In this document: positions 49,722 to 58,651 of the stretch, piece after piece
How positions within the stretch are numbered: position 1 is the stretch's first letter
Layout of the letters: each line of letters opens with the position of its first letter
NCBI GenBank assembly: GCA_017617935.1
Contig: JAFZVF010000100.1
Location: 1-60,928, forward strand
Length of the DNA stretch: 60,928 nucleotides
Reading direction: 5' to 3'
DNA from: Clostridiales bacterium
Lineage (GTDB): Bacteria; Bacillota; Clostridia; Saccharofermentanales; Saccharofermentanaceae
The notes under the pieces: generated by a model
Databases searched by the model: none
Seen by the model: only the letters and a program-made list of their open reading frames with translations
Told to the model about the DNA's origin: nothing
Position numbers and translations under genes: made by a program

Positions 49722-51551
49722 TTACAGGCGGGACGCTCCTATACGGGATGCTCCCGCTTTTATCATTTCGCGCGCCGCCTCTTCGGACCGGATGCCGCCT
49801 GCGGCCTTTACCTTGACTTCGGGTCCGACGTTCGCCCTCATGAGCGAGACGTCTTCCACCGTTGCGCCTGCGCTGCCAAATCCCGTGGAGGTCTTGATGA
49901 AGTCCGCTCCCGCATCGGTTACGATCCTGCAAAGGGCAAGCTTTTCGTCTTCTTCGAGCGAGCAGGTCTCGATTATCACCTTCAAGATGGCACCCTTTTC
50001 ATGCACGGCTTCAGCTATCAGGCGGATTTCTTCGGAAACCTCGTCCATTCTTCCCGACTTGACGAGATTGATGTTGATGACCATGTCGATCTCGGAAGCT
50101 CCGTTGTCGCAGGCTTCCTTTGCCTCATAGATCTTGGAACCCGTCGTCGAATATCCGTTGGGGAAGCCTATTACGGTGCAGATCGCCATGCGGCCGGCGG
50201 AATAAGCATAAGCGTCCTTTACGAAGCACGGCGGGATGCAAACCGAGGCACATCCCGATAAGACGGCCTTGTCTATCAGTGCCTTGACGTCATCCGTCGT
50301 AGCGGTCGTTTTGAGGTTTGTGAGGTCAACAAAGCTCATGACGTTGTCTTCCGACTGAACTGAAGACGCAGCTTCGGGAGCGAACCTGCGGGCATATTTT
50401 CTGCCCATCAGAGCGTTCAGGACGATCGAGGAAACATTCCCGAATCCTGCAAGCTCACCAAGGTTCTGCGGCACGCGGTATCCTTCACCGTAGATCAGAA
50501 GGGGCACGCATTCCCTTGAATGGTCCGTCGAAACGGTTGACGGATCACAGCCGTGGTCGGCGGTGATCAGGAGCAGGTCGTCATCCTTCAGGTTGCCTAA
50601 GACAACGCCCAAAGCGTCGTCAAATTCGTGCATGGCCTCGCAGTAACCCTTAACGTCGTTTCGGTGGCCGTACTTCATGTCGAAATCGACGAGGTTGACG
50701 AAGCAGAGTCCGTTGAAGTCACGGCCGGTCATGGAGATGAGATTTTCTATTCCTTCCGTATTGCCTGAAGTAGGATTGGACTCCGTGATGCCCCTGCCTG
50801 AGAAAAGATCGAAGATCTTGCCTACCGAGATCACGTCGAATCCTGATGCCTTTAAGACGTCGAGCATCGTGGACGAAGGCGCTTCGAGCGAGTAGTCGTG
50901 CCTTCTCGGAGTCCTTTCAAAGCTTCCGGGAGTGCCCGTAAACGGTCTTGCGATGACGCGTCCGACCGCGTTTTCGCCCGCCATTATCCCTCTTGCCTTT
51001 TTGCAGATCCCGTAAAGCTCTTCGATGGGAACCACGTCTTCGTGGGCGGCTATCTGAAGGACGCTGTCAGCTGAAGTGTAGACTATCAGCTTGCCGGTCT
51101 TCATATGCTCCTCGCCAAAGTCGGCAATTACCTGGGTGCCGCTGTAAGGCTTGTTGCAGAGGATGCCTCTGCCCGTCGCTTTTTCAAGCGCCTCCAAAAC
51201 TTCAGCAGGGAAGCCGTCAGGATAAGTCGGCTGAGGTTTGTCGGAAAGGACGCCCGCTATTTCCCAATGGCCTATCGTCGAATCCTTGCCTGCGGAAAGC
51301 TCGCGCAGGCGGGCATATGCGCCAATGGGGGAGGGAACTTCATCCTGCTTGGAAACGTAGTCCAGGATGCGGGGATCTTTTTCTCCGTCGATCGCGAGAA
51401 GCCCCATTTTCTCAAGATTGGGGAAAGGCCTGTCCGAATACGAAAGGACGGCGGCGAGAGTATTGCTGCCTTCGTCGCCGAAGCTTGCCGCGTCAGGCGC
51501 GCCTCCAATGCCGAAACTGTCCAAAACGATGAGGAATACGCGTTTAGCCAT
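49722..51551 (-). CDS. deoB: Phosphopentomutase-deoxyribose-phosphate aldolase fusion
   Basis: One 609-residue chain does two consecutive steps of (deoxy)nucleoside breakdown. Residues about 1-395 are phosphopentomutase: VLDSFGIGGAPDA (metal), GKDSTIGHWEIAG with the phospho-acceptor position, and ITADHGCDPSTVSTDHSRE (metals). Residues from Met 405 are DeoC: DLTNLKTTAT, ICTVIGFPNG, ASEIDMVINI, the two catalytic lysines in FIKTSTGFG and VKAAGGIR, and a final GASRIGAS. The phosphate-accepting Thr of DeoB is Ser/Thr here (KDST). No stop or shift lies between the domains. The chain would turn deoxyribose 1-phosphate into glyceraldehyde 3-phosphate and acetaldehyde. It has no neighbours of the usual deo operon. 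Confidence 0.93.
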   Translation of the reverse strand: MAKRVFLIVLDSFGIGGAPDAASFGDEGSNTLAAVLSYSDRPFPNLEKMGLLAIDGEKDPRILDYVSKQDEVPSPIGAYARLRELSAGKDSTIGHWEIAGVLSDKPQPTYPDGFPAEVLEALEKATGRGILCNKPYSGTQVIADFGEEHMKTGKLIVYTSADSVLQIAAHEDVVPIEELYGICKKARGIMAGENAVGRVIARPFTGTPGSFERTPRRHDYSLEAPSSTMLDVLKASGFDVISVGKIFDLFSGRGITESNPTSGNTEGIENLISMTGRDFNGLCFVNLVDFDMKYGHRNDVKGYCEAMHEFDDALGVVLGNLKDDDLLLITADHGCDPSTVSTDHSRECVPLLIYGEGYRVPQNLGELAGFGNVSSIVLNALMGRKYARRFAPEAASSVQSEDNVMSFVDLTNLKTTATTDDVKALIDKAVLSGCASVCIPPCFVKDAYAYSAGRMAICTVIGFPNGYSTTGSKIYEAKEACDNGASEIDMVININLVKSGRMDEVSEEIRLIAEAVHEKGAILKVIIETCSLEEDEKLALCRIVTDAGADFIKTSTGFGSAGATVEDVSLMRANVGPEVKVKAAGGIRSEEAAREMIKAGASRIGASRL

Positions 51552-51688
51552 ACTGACAATCCCCCTGAATAACTCTTTTTACTAATTATAGCAATTTATC
51601 GAAAAAGCGTTTTCGCCTTAAAATGACCGAACAAATCAATATATTTAAAGTATAATTCTATGTGAATAAATCTGGAGGAATTGGCAAA

Positions 51689-52447
51689 GTGAATCTGAGG
51701 ATCAGATTATCCGCGGCGGCTCTGGCTGCTGCGATGCTTTTAACCGCAGGCTGCAAGAAAAAGCCTGAAGAGACTACAACGGCTCCCTCCGAGTCCGTTA
51801 CTGAAACTTCCATTGAACAATCAACAGAAGCGCCTTCCGAATCCATGACTGAGGAAACGGAAGAGACGACTTTTGCTACATACACCGAATATGGAACGGG
51901 CGCATTCGCCTGCAAGGTAAACGACGTCGTCCTTAAGAACGAAGTGAACGTTGACGCCGCGATCCATACCTACGACGGCGTCCAGGGACTTGATTCCGGC
52001 TGGCATGGAACGCATTGGATCGACGTAACCGCATGGCTGACCGAATACCATTCCTTTACGATCAGCGACGATTACCTCAAGTGCGGCTCTCCCCAATACA
52101 GGTTCCATGAGGCAAAGGGAAAGAACGGCATGACCGTCACCTTCGTTCCTGCCAAAGAGCTCGAAAAGAAGTCTTATGACGGGTTTGACGTTCCCGACGA
52201 AGTTCCGATCACTTACGTCAACATACAGATCACTCTTCCGAACGGCTTTAAGGTAATAATCGCAGACGGCGGGAGCGATGAGGAATTTGACGTTTCAGGT
52301 TCCGGCAGGGGCTGGTACATGACAAAAGACCAGATAGCCGTGGCAGAATTTCTGATCGAACGCATTGAGAAGGATTCTTCCAAGGATCCGTTATCCGACA
52401 TATTCGACCACAAGACTTTGAACAAGACGAACACTTACACCTTCTGA
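51689..52447 (+). CDS. Predicted lipoprotein with Ser/Thr linker
   Basis: The 252 residues begin with a signal ending AAMLLTAG|C (Cys 22), a Thr/Glu/Ser linker (about 25-62), and a beta-rich outer domain (TGAFACKVNDVVLKNEVNV; GFDVPDEVPITYVNIQITLP). No family is recognised. GTG 51689 is preferred because GGAGGAA lies 9-10 nt upstream; a GTG at 51662 would put that site inside the gene. Perfect TATAAT lies at 51651-51656. The helicase gene follows after 12 nt. Confidence 0.65.
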   Translation: MNLRIRLSAAALAAAMLLTAGCKKKPEETTTAPSESVTETSIEQSTEAPSESMTEETEETTFATYTEYGTGAFACKVNDVVLKNEVNVDAAIHTYDGVQGLDSGWHGTHWIDVTAWLTEYHSFTISDDYLKCGSPQYRFHEAKGKNGMTVTFVPAKELEKKSYDGFDVPDEVPITYVNIQITLPNGFKVIIADGGSDEEFDVSGSGRGWYMTKDQIAVAEFLIERIEKDSSKDPLSDIFDHKTLNKTNTYTF

Positions 52448-52459
52448 TCAGGGACTGTT

Positions 52460-53578
52460 ATGGAAGAAGAACTTACTTTTGCGGACCTCGACTTATCGCC
52501 CGAGGTAATGGCATCTTTGAAAAAGATGGGCGTTAAGCGCCCGACTACGATCCAACAGAAGGCCATTCCGCTTCTGATGGACAACATGAGCGTAATAGCC
52601 AAGGCGCCTACCGGTACGGGAAAGACGTTCGCCTTTGGCATTCCCATACTCGAATACCTGAACATGGAAGTGAATTTCGTTCAGGCCCTGATAATGAGCC
52701 CGACGAGGGAGCTTGCGCTTCAGATCACTTCAGAGCTCAAAGGCCTTGCCCGCAACATCAAGGGGTTCCGCATTGCATCCCTGATCGGTGGACAGAGCAT
52801 GAACGTCCAGAAGGAAAAGCTTGCCAAAAAGCCCCAGGTCGTCGTTGCGACTCCCGGAAGGCTCCTGGACATGGTCGGCAGGAACTTCGTCGACATCTCA
52901 CAGATATACACCCTCGTCCTCGATGAGGCGGACGAGATGCTCAAGATGGGATTTATCAAGGACATCAGACGGATCATGGCACTGACTCCGAAAGACAAGC
53001 AGATAGCGCTTTTTTCGGCTACGATGCCCAGGGAGATCCAGGACATCACTTGGCAGTTCATGGAAGGCGCCGCCGAGATCGACGTCATGCCCAAGGCTGA
53101 AGACCATCCCGACATTGACGAGTACGTGGTGGAGTGCCCCGAAAAGGACAAGGTCAGCGCGATAATGAGGATAATGGCCAAGGAGGACCTTAAGAAGGTA
53201 ATAGTCTTTTGCAACACGAAGGACCAGACCTCCAAGGTCGGAGCAAGGCTCGCCGCAAACGGATTGTCTGCGCAGGTCCTTCACGGCGACATCGGTCAGG
53301 GTACCAGGAACCGCGTCATGGACGCGTACCGTGCAAACAAATTCGACGTTCTCGTAGCCACCGACGTTATTGCCAGAGGCATAGACGTCGATGACATAGA
53401 AGCGATATTCAATTATGACGTTCCCAAGGAAAACGAACTCTACCTTCACCGCATCGGACGCACCGCGCGTGCCGGAAAATCGGGAATGGCGTTTTCACTT
53501 GTCGCGTTTCTGGACCGCGACAGGATGGAAGAGATCATCAGATATACGAGAGTGGATCCCAAGATCTACGAACTCTGA
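52460..53578 (+). CDS. DEAD-box RNA helicase, minimal form
   Basis: The 372 residues are a bare two-RecA-domain helicase: RPTTIQQKAIPLL (Q motif), APTGTGKT, VLDEADEM, SAT (FSATMPRE), VIARGIDVD and HRIGRTARAG. There is no C-terminal basic or RNA-binding tail, unlike CshA, DeaD or DbpA, so its RNA targets may be set by partners. It remodels RNA with ATP in the cytoplasm, for example in ribosome assembly or decay. It ends directly against the stop of trkH. Confidence 0.93.
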   Translation: MEEELTFADLDLSPEVMASLKKMGVKRPTTIQQKAIPLLMDNMSVIAKAPTGTGKTFAFGIPILEYLNMEVNFVQALIMSPTRELALQITSELKGLARNIKGFRIASLIGGQSMNVQKEKLAKKPQVVVATPGRLLDMVGRNFVDISQIYTLVLDEADEMLKMGFIKDIRRIMALTPKDKQIALFSATMPREIQDITWQFMEGAAEIDVMPKAEDHPDIDEYVVECPEKDKVSAIMRIMAKEDLKKVIVFCNTKDQTSKVGARLAANGLSAQVLHGDIGQGTRNRVMDAYRANKFDVLVATDVIARGIDVDDIEAIFNYDVPKENELYLHRIGRTARAGKSGMAFSLVAFLDRDRMEEIIRYTRVDPKIYEL

Positions 53579-55051
53579 TCAGTTCTGTTTCTTAGCGTGA
53601 AATCCCTTTAAAGCGCCCTTGTAGGTCATCGGTGTAAGGAAGATGACGAGAGGGAACAGTTCAAGACGGCCTGCGAGCATGTCGAAGATCAAGACCCACT
53701 TCGACAAACCGTTCAGGAAAGCGTAGTTGCTCGTAGGACCTACCATTGAAAGTCCCGGGCCGATGTTGTTGATCGTGGCAGCAACCGAGGTGAAGGTCGT
53801 GACGAGGTCGTGTCCCTCAAGACTTACCAATATCGTTGACGCCGTGAAAATCAGCAGATATAAGAAAAAGAAGACCGATACCGAACGCTCGAGTTCGGGC
53901 TCTATGGCCTTTCCGTCGATCTGGATCTTCTTTACCGATCTCGGATTGATGTAGCTCCTTATTTCCCTTGCGATCGTCTTTGCCCTGATCTGGAGACGGG
54001 AGATCTTTACGCCGCCGCCCGTCGAGCCCGCGCATGCGCCGCAAAACATTAATATCACCAAAAGCAGTCTGGAAAGCGTCGGCCATTTGTCGAAATCGGC
54101 CGTGGCAAAACCGGTAGTGGTAATTACCGTCGCGACCTGGAAGAACGCGTGCCTTGCGGCTTCGTGCGAACTGCCCGTGACGTTCAGGATGTTGATGGTT
54201 ATCATTACCGTCGAAACGAGGATGATTGTGAGGTAAACCTTGACCTCGCTGAGCTTCATCGCCTTTCCGGGCTGTCTTGAGATCAGGAGATAGTAGAAGT
54301 TGAAGTTGATGCCGAACATTATCATGAACACCGCAACGATCCACTGGATGTGCGGAGCATATGAAGTAAAGCTGTCGTTCCTGATGCCGAATCCGCCCGT
54401 GCCGGCCGTACCGAATGCGGAGCAGATGCTGTCAAAAAGAGGCATTCCGGCAGCGAACAGGACAATGATCTCGATAATGGTAAGGGCAAGATAGATGAGG
54501 TAAAGAGCTTTGGCGGTCGTTCTTACCTTCGGAACGAACTTGCCGACCGAAGGTCCGGGGCTCTCCGCCTTCATGAGGTTTAAGTTGGAGCCGCCTGACA
54601 TCGGGACGACGGCGAGAAGGAATACGAGCACGCCCATGCCGCCGATCCAGTGGGTCAAAGACCTCCACATGAGTGAAATGTGCGACAGTCCTTCAACATT
54701 GGTAAGAATGCTCGCTCCGGTCGTGGTAAAGCCCGAAACGGTCTCGAACATTGCATTCGTAAATGACGGGATCTCGCCTGTCACGATAAACGGCAGGCAT
54801 CCGCAGACGGAAAGGACTATCCAGCTCAATGCCGTCGCTATGCAGCCGTCCTTGAGATAGATCGTGACTTTTTCAGGCTTTTTAAATGAGATCAAAATGC
54901 CTATCGCGATGTAGAAGATCGCGAAGAGCGCGTAAATGACCGAATTGCGAAGCTCGCCGTAGATCAGTCCGCATATTACGGGCAGGAGTATGAGGATGCC
55001 TTCGATGGCCATGACCTTACCCAGGATGTATATCTGCAGCCTTATCTTCAT
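53579..55051 (-). CDS. trkH: TrkH-family potassium channel subunit
   Basis: The 490 residues form the KtrB/TrkH pore protein with four MPM units. Selectivity-filter regions are visible as TVSGFTTTGASILTNVEG, GTAGTGGFGIRND, TTTGFATADF and TINNIGPGLSM. It moves K+ with the TrkA protein whose end it overlaps by 4 nt (trkA-trkH). About ten membrane helices are visible. The stop codon is adjacent to that of the helicase gene, with no gap. Confidence 0.93.
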   Translation of the reverse strand: MKIRLQIYILGKVMAIEGILILLPVICGLIYGELRNSVIYALFAIFYIAIGILISFKKPEKVTIYLKDGCIATALSWIVLSVCGCLPFIVTGEIPSFTNAMFETVSGFTTTGASILTNVEGLSHISLMWRSLTHWIGGMGVLVFLLAVVPMSGGSNLNLMKAESPGPSVGKFVPKVRTTAKALYLIYLALTIIEIIVLFAAGMPLFDSICSAFGTAGTGGFGIRNDSFTSYAPHIQWIVAVFMIMFGINFNFYYLLISRQPGKAMKLSEVKVYLTIILVSTVMITINILNVTGSSHEAARHAFFQVATVITTTGFATADFDKWPTLSRLLLVILMFCGACAGSTGGGVKISRLQIRAKTIAREIRSYINPRSVKKIQIDGKAIEPELERSVSVFFFLYLLIFTASTILVSLEGHDLVTTFTSVAATINNIGPGLSMVGPTSNYAFLNGLSKWVLIFDMLAGRLELFPLVIFLTPMTYKGALKGFHAKKQN

Positions 55052-56421
55052 CTTAAAATGTCGGTCAGTTCCGTAAAGCCCTTGTTCATGGTAACGACCA
55101 TGACGTTGTCTCCGACGTTGATCTGATCGGAACCTGTAGGGATTATTATCTTGCCGTCGCGGCTGATGAAGGAGATTATCAGCCCGGGTTTGAGGTTAAG
55201 GTCCTTGAGCATTACGCCCGTGACCCTGGAAACTTCCTTTACCTTGAACTCGCATGCTTCAGCCCTGTCGCTGAAAAGGCTGTACATGACTTCGAGGTTG
55301 CTGCCGATCTTGGACTGCCTGGATCTCGCGCTTGAGATTATCCTTTCGGCTGTGATGTACTTGGGGTAGACGACGCTTCCAAGGTTCAAGCTTTCGATCG
55401 CTTCCGTGAAGGTTATCTTGTTGATCTTCGTTATGGCCTTCGCATTGGAAACGGCTTTGGTGTGCAAAGCGAGCATGATGTTCTCTTCGTCAAGCCCCGT
55501 GAGGGCGACCACGGAGTCAACGTCGCGGATGCCGGCCTCTTCGAGGAGGGCTTCGTTCGTGCCGTCACCCTTAAGGATGTTGGCTTTCGGAAGAAGGTCG
55601 CAGAGCTTTTCGCAGCGTGCGTTGTCCTTTTCGATTATCGTGACGTCTATGCCGGACTTGATAAGGAGGTCTGCGAGATAGTAAGCGCAAGTGCCTCCGC
55701 CTACGATCAGTGAGCTTCTTACCGATCTTGTATTGAAGCCGATCTGCTTCAGGAAGTTGAAGTTGGTCTTTCGCGTGCTGATGTAAGAAATGACGTCACC
55801 GCTCTTAAGTTCAAAGCTTCCGTTAGGAATAGTGAAGTCATTGCCGCGCTCGACGCCTGCGATCAGTATGTCGTTTGTGATGTTCTGGCCCAGATATGCG
55901 ATCGTCTTTCCGTCAAGGACGTTGCCTTCGGGGATCTGGATCTTAACGAGTTCCGCCTGACCGTGGGCAAAAGAGTTTACCGAAATGGCGGCAGGGAGGA
56001 AGAGCAGGCGGGAGGCCTCAACGGCCGCCTCGTACTCCGGGTTGATGATCATCTCGATGCCGAGTCTGGAACGGAGATAAGAGACGTCTCTTACGTATTC
56101 CGGGTTCCTGACGCGTGCGATGACTGACAACTTGTTGTTGAACTGTTTTGCCAGGGTGCAGCACAGGAGGTTGAGTTCGTCTGATTCAGTAACGGCAATG
56201 AAGAGATTGGCCTCCGATACGCCGGCCTCTTCAAGCGTCTCGTGGCTTGCGCCGCTTCCCGGTATGCACATGCAGTCGCACTGGTCGGCCAGCTGGTTCA
56301 GCCTTTCAACATTTTTGTCGATTATGACCAGATTGTGCCCCTCGTCGGCAAGTCGGTTGACAAGGGTGTCTCCAACCTTGCCTGCACCAACAACGACTAT
56401 CTTTAGTCCCCTCTTTGCCAT
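55048..56421 (-). CDS. trkA: Trk potassium uptake regulator TrkA
   Basis: The 457 residues carry two RCK units, each with an NAD-type loop (VVVGAGKVGDTLVNRL at about 10 and LIVGGGTCAYYLADLL at about 236) and a TrkA-C domain. As a cytoplasmic ring it gates TrkH in response to nucleotides. It is upstream of trkH in one operon; the two CobW genes upstream may be cotranscribed, since only 51 nt separate them and no terminator is seen there. Confidence 0.94.
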   Translation of the reverse strand: MAKRGLKIVVVGAGKVGDTLVNRLADEGHNLVIIDKNVERLNQLADQCDCMCIPGSGASHETLEEAGVSEANLFIAVTESDELNLLCCTLAKQFNNKLSVIARVRNPEYVRDVSYLRSRLGIEMIINPEYEAAVEASRLLFLPAAISVNSFAHGQAELVKIQIPEGNVLDGKTIAYLGQNITNDILIAGVERGNDFTIPNGSFELKSGDVISYISTRKTNFNFLKQIGFNTRSVRSSLIVGGGTCAYYLADLLIKSGIDVTIIEKDNARCEKLCDLLPKANILKGDGTNEALLEEAGIRDVDSVVALTGLDEENIMLALHTKAVSNAKAITKINKITFTEAIESLNLGSVVYPKYITAERIISSARSRQSKIGSNLEVMYSLFSDRAEACEFKVKEVSRVTGVMLKDLNLKPGLIISFISRDGKIIIPTGSDQINVGDNVMVVTMNKGFTELTDILR

Positions 56422-56472
56422 TATTGATTCCTTATCCCCTCTGAAATGTCTTTAATTGTAAACCAAAAGCGG

Positions 56473-57567
56473 TCAGATTCCGAAAAGTCCCTTTACGGCT
56501 TCCTTGTTGACCTTGGAGCCGATGACCACGATCTTGCCGGTAACGTCCGATGCGCCCGTGCGGACGTCCGCTTCTCCGGGTACGTAGTCGAAATGGATCC
56601 ACTCGCCGTTTTCGCCAGCAACGATGCCCTTTGAACGGAGGATCATGCCGTACTTGGCATTCTCGTCAAGAGAATCGAGGGCAGCCTTGATCTCATCCTG
56701 AGTGAAGCGCTTTGAAGTCTCGAAACCGATGGAATCGAAGACTTCGTCGGCGTGATGATGGTGATGTTCGTGGTCGTGATCGTGATGGCCCTTGCATTCC
56801 TCGCACTCGCAGTCATCGCCGTGGTCGTGATGGTGGTGATGCTCGTGCTCATCCTCGTCGTCATCATCATGGTGATGGCCCTTGCACTCATCGCAATCGC
56901 AATCCTCACCATGGTCATGGTGATGGTGGTGCTCGTGCTGTTCCGCTTCGAGAAGGGCTGCAGCCATGTCAGCGGCAGTGATGGGCTCTTCGATCGCCTT
57001 GAGGATCTGGACTCCGGAAAGCTCGTCCCAAGGCGTAGTGATGATCTGTGAATGATCGTTGATCGCGCGGATGAGTTCTATCGCCTGGTCGAGCTTCTCC
57101 TGGGAGATGTTGCCCGTACGGCTCAAGATTATCGTTCCCGCGTACTTGATCTGGTTCTCATAAAACTCCTTGAAGTTCTTGAGGTAAACGCGGCACTTTG
57201 AAGCGTCGATGACGGTGACCGTTCCGCAGATCTCCGTGCCTTCAACGCGCTTTACGGCTGCAACTACGTCGGAGAGCTTGCCTACGCCGGAGGGCTCGAT
57301 GAGGATCCTGTCAGGCGAGAACTTCTCGATGACTTCCTGGAGAGCCGTGCCAAAATCGCCTACGAGGCTGCAGCAGATGCAGCCGGAGTTCATCTCGGTG
57401 ATCTCTATGCCGGATTCTTTAAGGAAACCGCCGTCGATGCCGATCTGGCCGAACTCGTTCTCGATGAGGACGAGCTTTGCACCGTTGTATCCGTCAGCTA
57501 TGAGCTTCTTGATGAGGGTCGTCTTTCCCGCGCCAAGAAATCCTGAGAAAATGTCTACCTTTGTCAT
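56473..57567 (-). CDS. CobW/G3E-family GTPase with His/Cys-rich metal-binding insert
   Basis: The 364 residues hold a G3E GTPase domain (Walker A GFLGAGKTT, residues 9-17) and the family's metal site GCICCSL (CxCC, 63-66). Between about 207 and 275 lies an insert with two copies of a HHHHHDHGxDCxCxECKGHH unit, totalling about 26 His and 6 Cys. The CobW C-terminal domain follows (VNKEAVKGLFG at the end). Such GTPases deliver Zn2+ or Co2+ to client metalloproteins; the insert would store or sense metal. It follows the other CobW gene by 19 nt. Confidence 0.9.
   Translation of the reverse strand: MTKVDIFSGFLGAGKTTLIKKLIADGYNGAKLVLIENEFGQIGIDGGFLKESGIEITEMNSGCICCSLVGDFGTALQEVIEKFSPDRILIEPSGVGKLSDVVAAVKRVEGTEICGTVTVIDASKCRVYLKNFKEFYENQIKYAGTIILSRTGNISQEKLDQAIELIRAINDHSQIITTPWDELSGVQILKAIEEPITAADMAAALLEAEQHEHHHHHDHGEDCDCDECKGHHHDDDDEDEHEHHHHHDHGDDCECEECKGHHDHDHEHHHHHADEVFDSIGFETSKRFTQDEIKAALDSLDENAKYGMILRSKGIVAGENGEWIHFDYVPGEADVRTGASDVTGKIVVIGSKVNKEAVKGLFGI
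56740..56950 (-). repeat. Tandem repeat coding the His/Cys-rich insert
   Basis: Two units of about 30 codons are repeated within the CobW gene; each codes EHHHHHDHG-(E/D)DC-C-ECKGHH. On the opposite strand the same bases read as a long Val/Met/Ile run. Such His-rich repeats change copy number easily. Confidence 0.7.
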
Positions 57568-57586
57568 TTGTATCGCCTCTTTCTTG

Positions 57587-58537
57587 TCAGTTGAAATAGA
57601 TTACGTCGTTATCCGGCTTTGAAGTCAGCGCATAATCCTCCGCCTGAAGGCAGGGGACCGCGATCTTCTGGCCGTCCGGGGTTTTGTCTTCAAAATATCT
57701 TACGGTTCCGGTGACCTTGAGCCACTGACCGGCGGGGAAGCCGGGCTTGATCTGGTAAAGGCAAAGGATGCCCATCGGCTGAAGGTCGGCGGCGCAGCAG
57801 GTATATGCCTGGCGTTCCAACGCAAACGCCTTGCCGCGGTACTCGGGGATCGGGATCGCTTCTCCGATCAGGCTTACGCGCTTGCCTTCGTAGCGGGCGC
57901 GGTTGTCCATGGAATCCGTATAGAAAAGGCCGAAATCGTCTGCCGCAATGTGGCAGGGATCCTGCTTGAGGTCATAGGGAAGGTGGTCTTCTATCCTTAC
58001 GATCTCGTTTTCCTTTGAAACGAAGTTGATGCTCATTCCGGGGTTGACCGCCTTGACGGACGCCCTCATCTTCGGGAGGTTGTCGTTGTCAGGATCAACG
58101 CGGTTGAAGATGACCGTGTCGCCGAACCTGTAGTAGTCGGCAAAGAAGGTCGTCATGTTCTTGAGGGAATTGCTGTAGGTGGAAGCGTCGATAACGACGA
58201 CTGCCGCGGCCAAAGCCCAGCGCTCGGGGACGTCGACCTTGTCGAAAAACTCCGCAGGGGAGACCGTGCCGTTCCACTCGATGAAGACTACGGAAGGAGA
58301 GTACTTTTTCTCGATGTCGAAGGTCATTTCCTTGGTTACTTCGTCAGTCTCGCAGTTGATGACGACGGGCTTGACGCCGCCCAAGTGCTCTTCGTCGTAT
58401 TCCTCGTCACCCTCTTCGGTGCAGATTACGACGGACTTGCGGTTCTTGAAGTTTTCGTTGGTCAGCCAAGAACAGATGCAGGAAGTCTTGCCGCTGTCGA
58501 GGAAGCCAGTAAAGAAATAAACCAGACAATCATCCAT
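57587..58537 (-). CDS. CobW-type GTPase fused to a DUF1980-like domain
   Basis: The 316-residue protein starts as a G3E GTPase (GFLDSGKTS, 11-19; VVVIDAST; VIFNRVD as the guanine-binding motif). The CxCC metal site of the other CobW is missing (INCETD). From about 200 it turns into a domain with YTCCAADLQPMGILCL (CCAAD at 247-251) and QWLKVTGTVRYFEDK. That is the pattern of the C-terminal domain of the DUF1980/TIGR03943 family, normally a separate membrane protein next to a permease and CobW. It could be a metal-handling chaperone. It is the first gene of the CobW operon, with a 10-bp palindrome at its promoter. Confidence 0.8.
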   Translation of the reverse strand: MDDCLVYFFTGFLDSGKTSCICSWLTNENFKNRKSVVICTEEGDEEYDEEHLGGVKPVVINCETDEVTKEMTFDIEKKYSPSVVFIEWNGTVSPAEFFDKVDVPERWALAAAVVVIDASTYSNSLKNMTTFFADYYRFGDTVIFNRVDPDNDNLPKMRASVKAVNPGMSINFVSKENEIVRIEDHLPYDLKQDPCHIAADDFGLFYTDSMDNRARYEGKRVSLIGEAIPIPEYRGKAFALERQAYTCCAADLQPMGILCLYQIKPGFPAGQWLKVTGTVRYFEDKTPDGQKIAVPCLQAEDYALTSKPDNDVIYFN

Positions 58538-58557
58538 AAAGTTAGTACCTCTTTTAT

Positions 58558-58567
58558 TACACGTGTA
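58558..58567 (-). promoter_or_regulatory. Palindromic operator candidate before the CobW operon
   Basis: TACACGTGTA is a perfect 10-bp palindrome 21 nt upstream of the CobW start codon, just after a CAAAAT-like -10 on the minus strand (TTGAAA as the -35, 17-nt spacer). It does not match the usual Zur box. It also lies in the upstream region of the divergent dusB gene. Confidence 0.4.
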
Positions 58568-58651
58568 TTATTTTGTCCTCTGTTTTTAATTATTTCAAGA
58601 CGAAAAAGGTATAAAATCAGTTGCGTAAAGTTTTTATATTTGGGAGAAATA

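Noticed and set aside
56752..57051. Very hydrophobic plus-strand frame (Val/Met/Ile runs) that looks like a membrane protein
   Set aside because: It is the reverse reading of the His/Asp-rich codons of the CobW insert and has no start signal.
58385..58651. Upstream extension of dusB
   Set aside because: It overlaps the CobW gene and the promoter region; the ATG at 58652 has a ribosome site and the family N-terminus.
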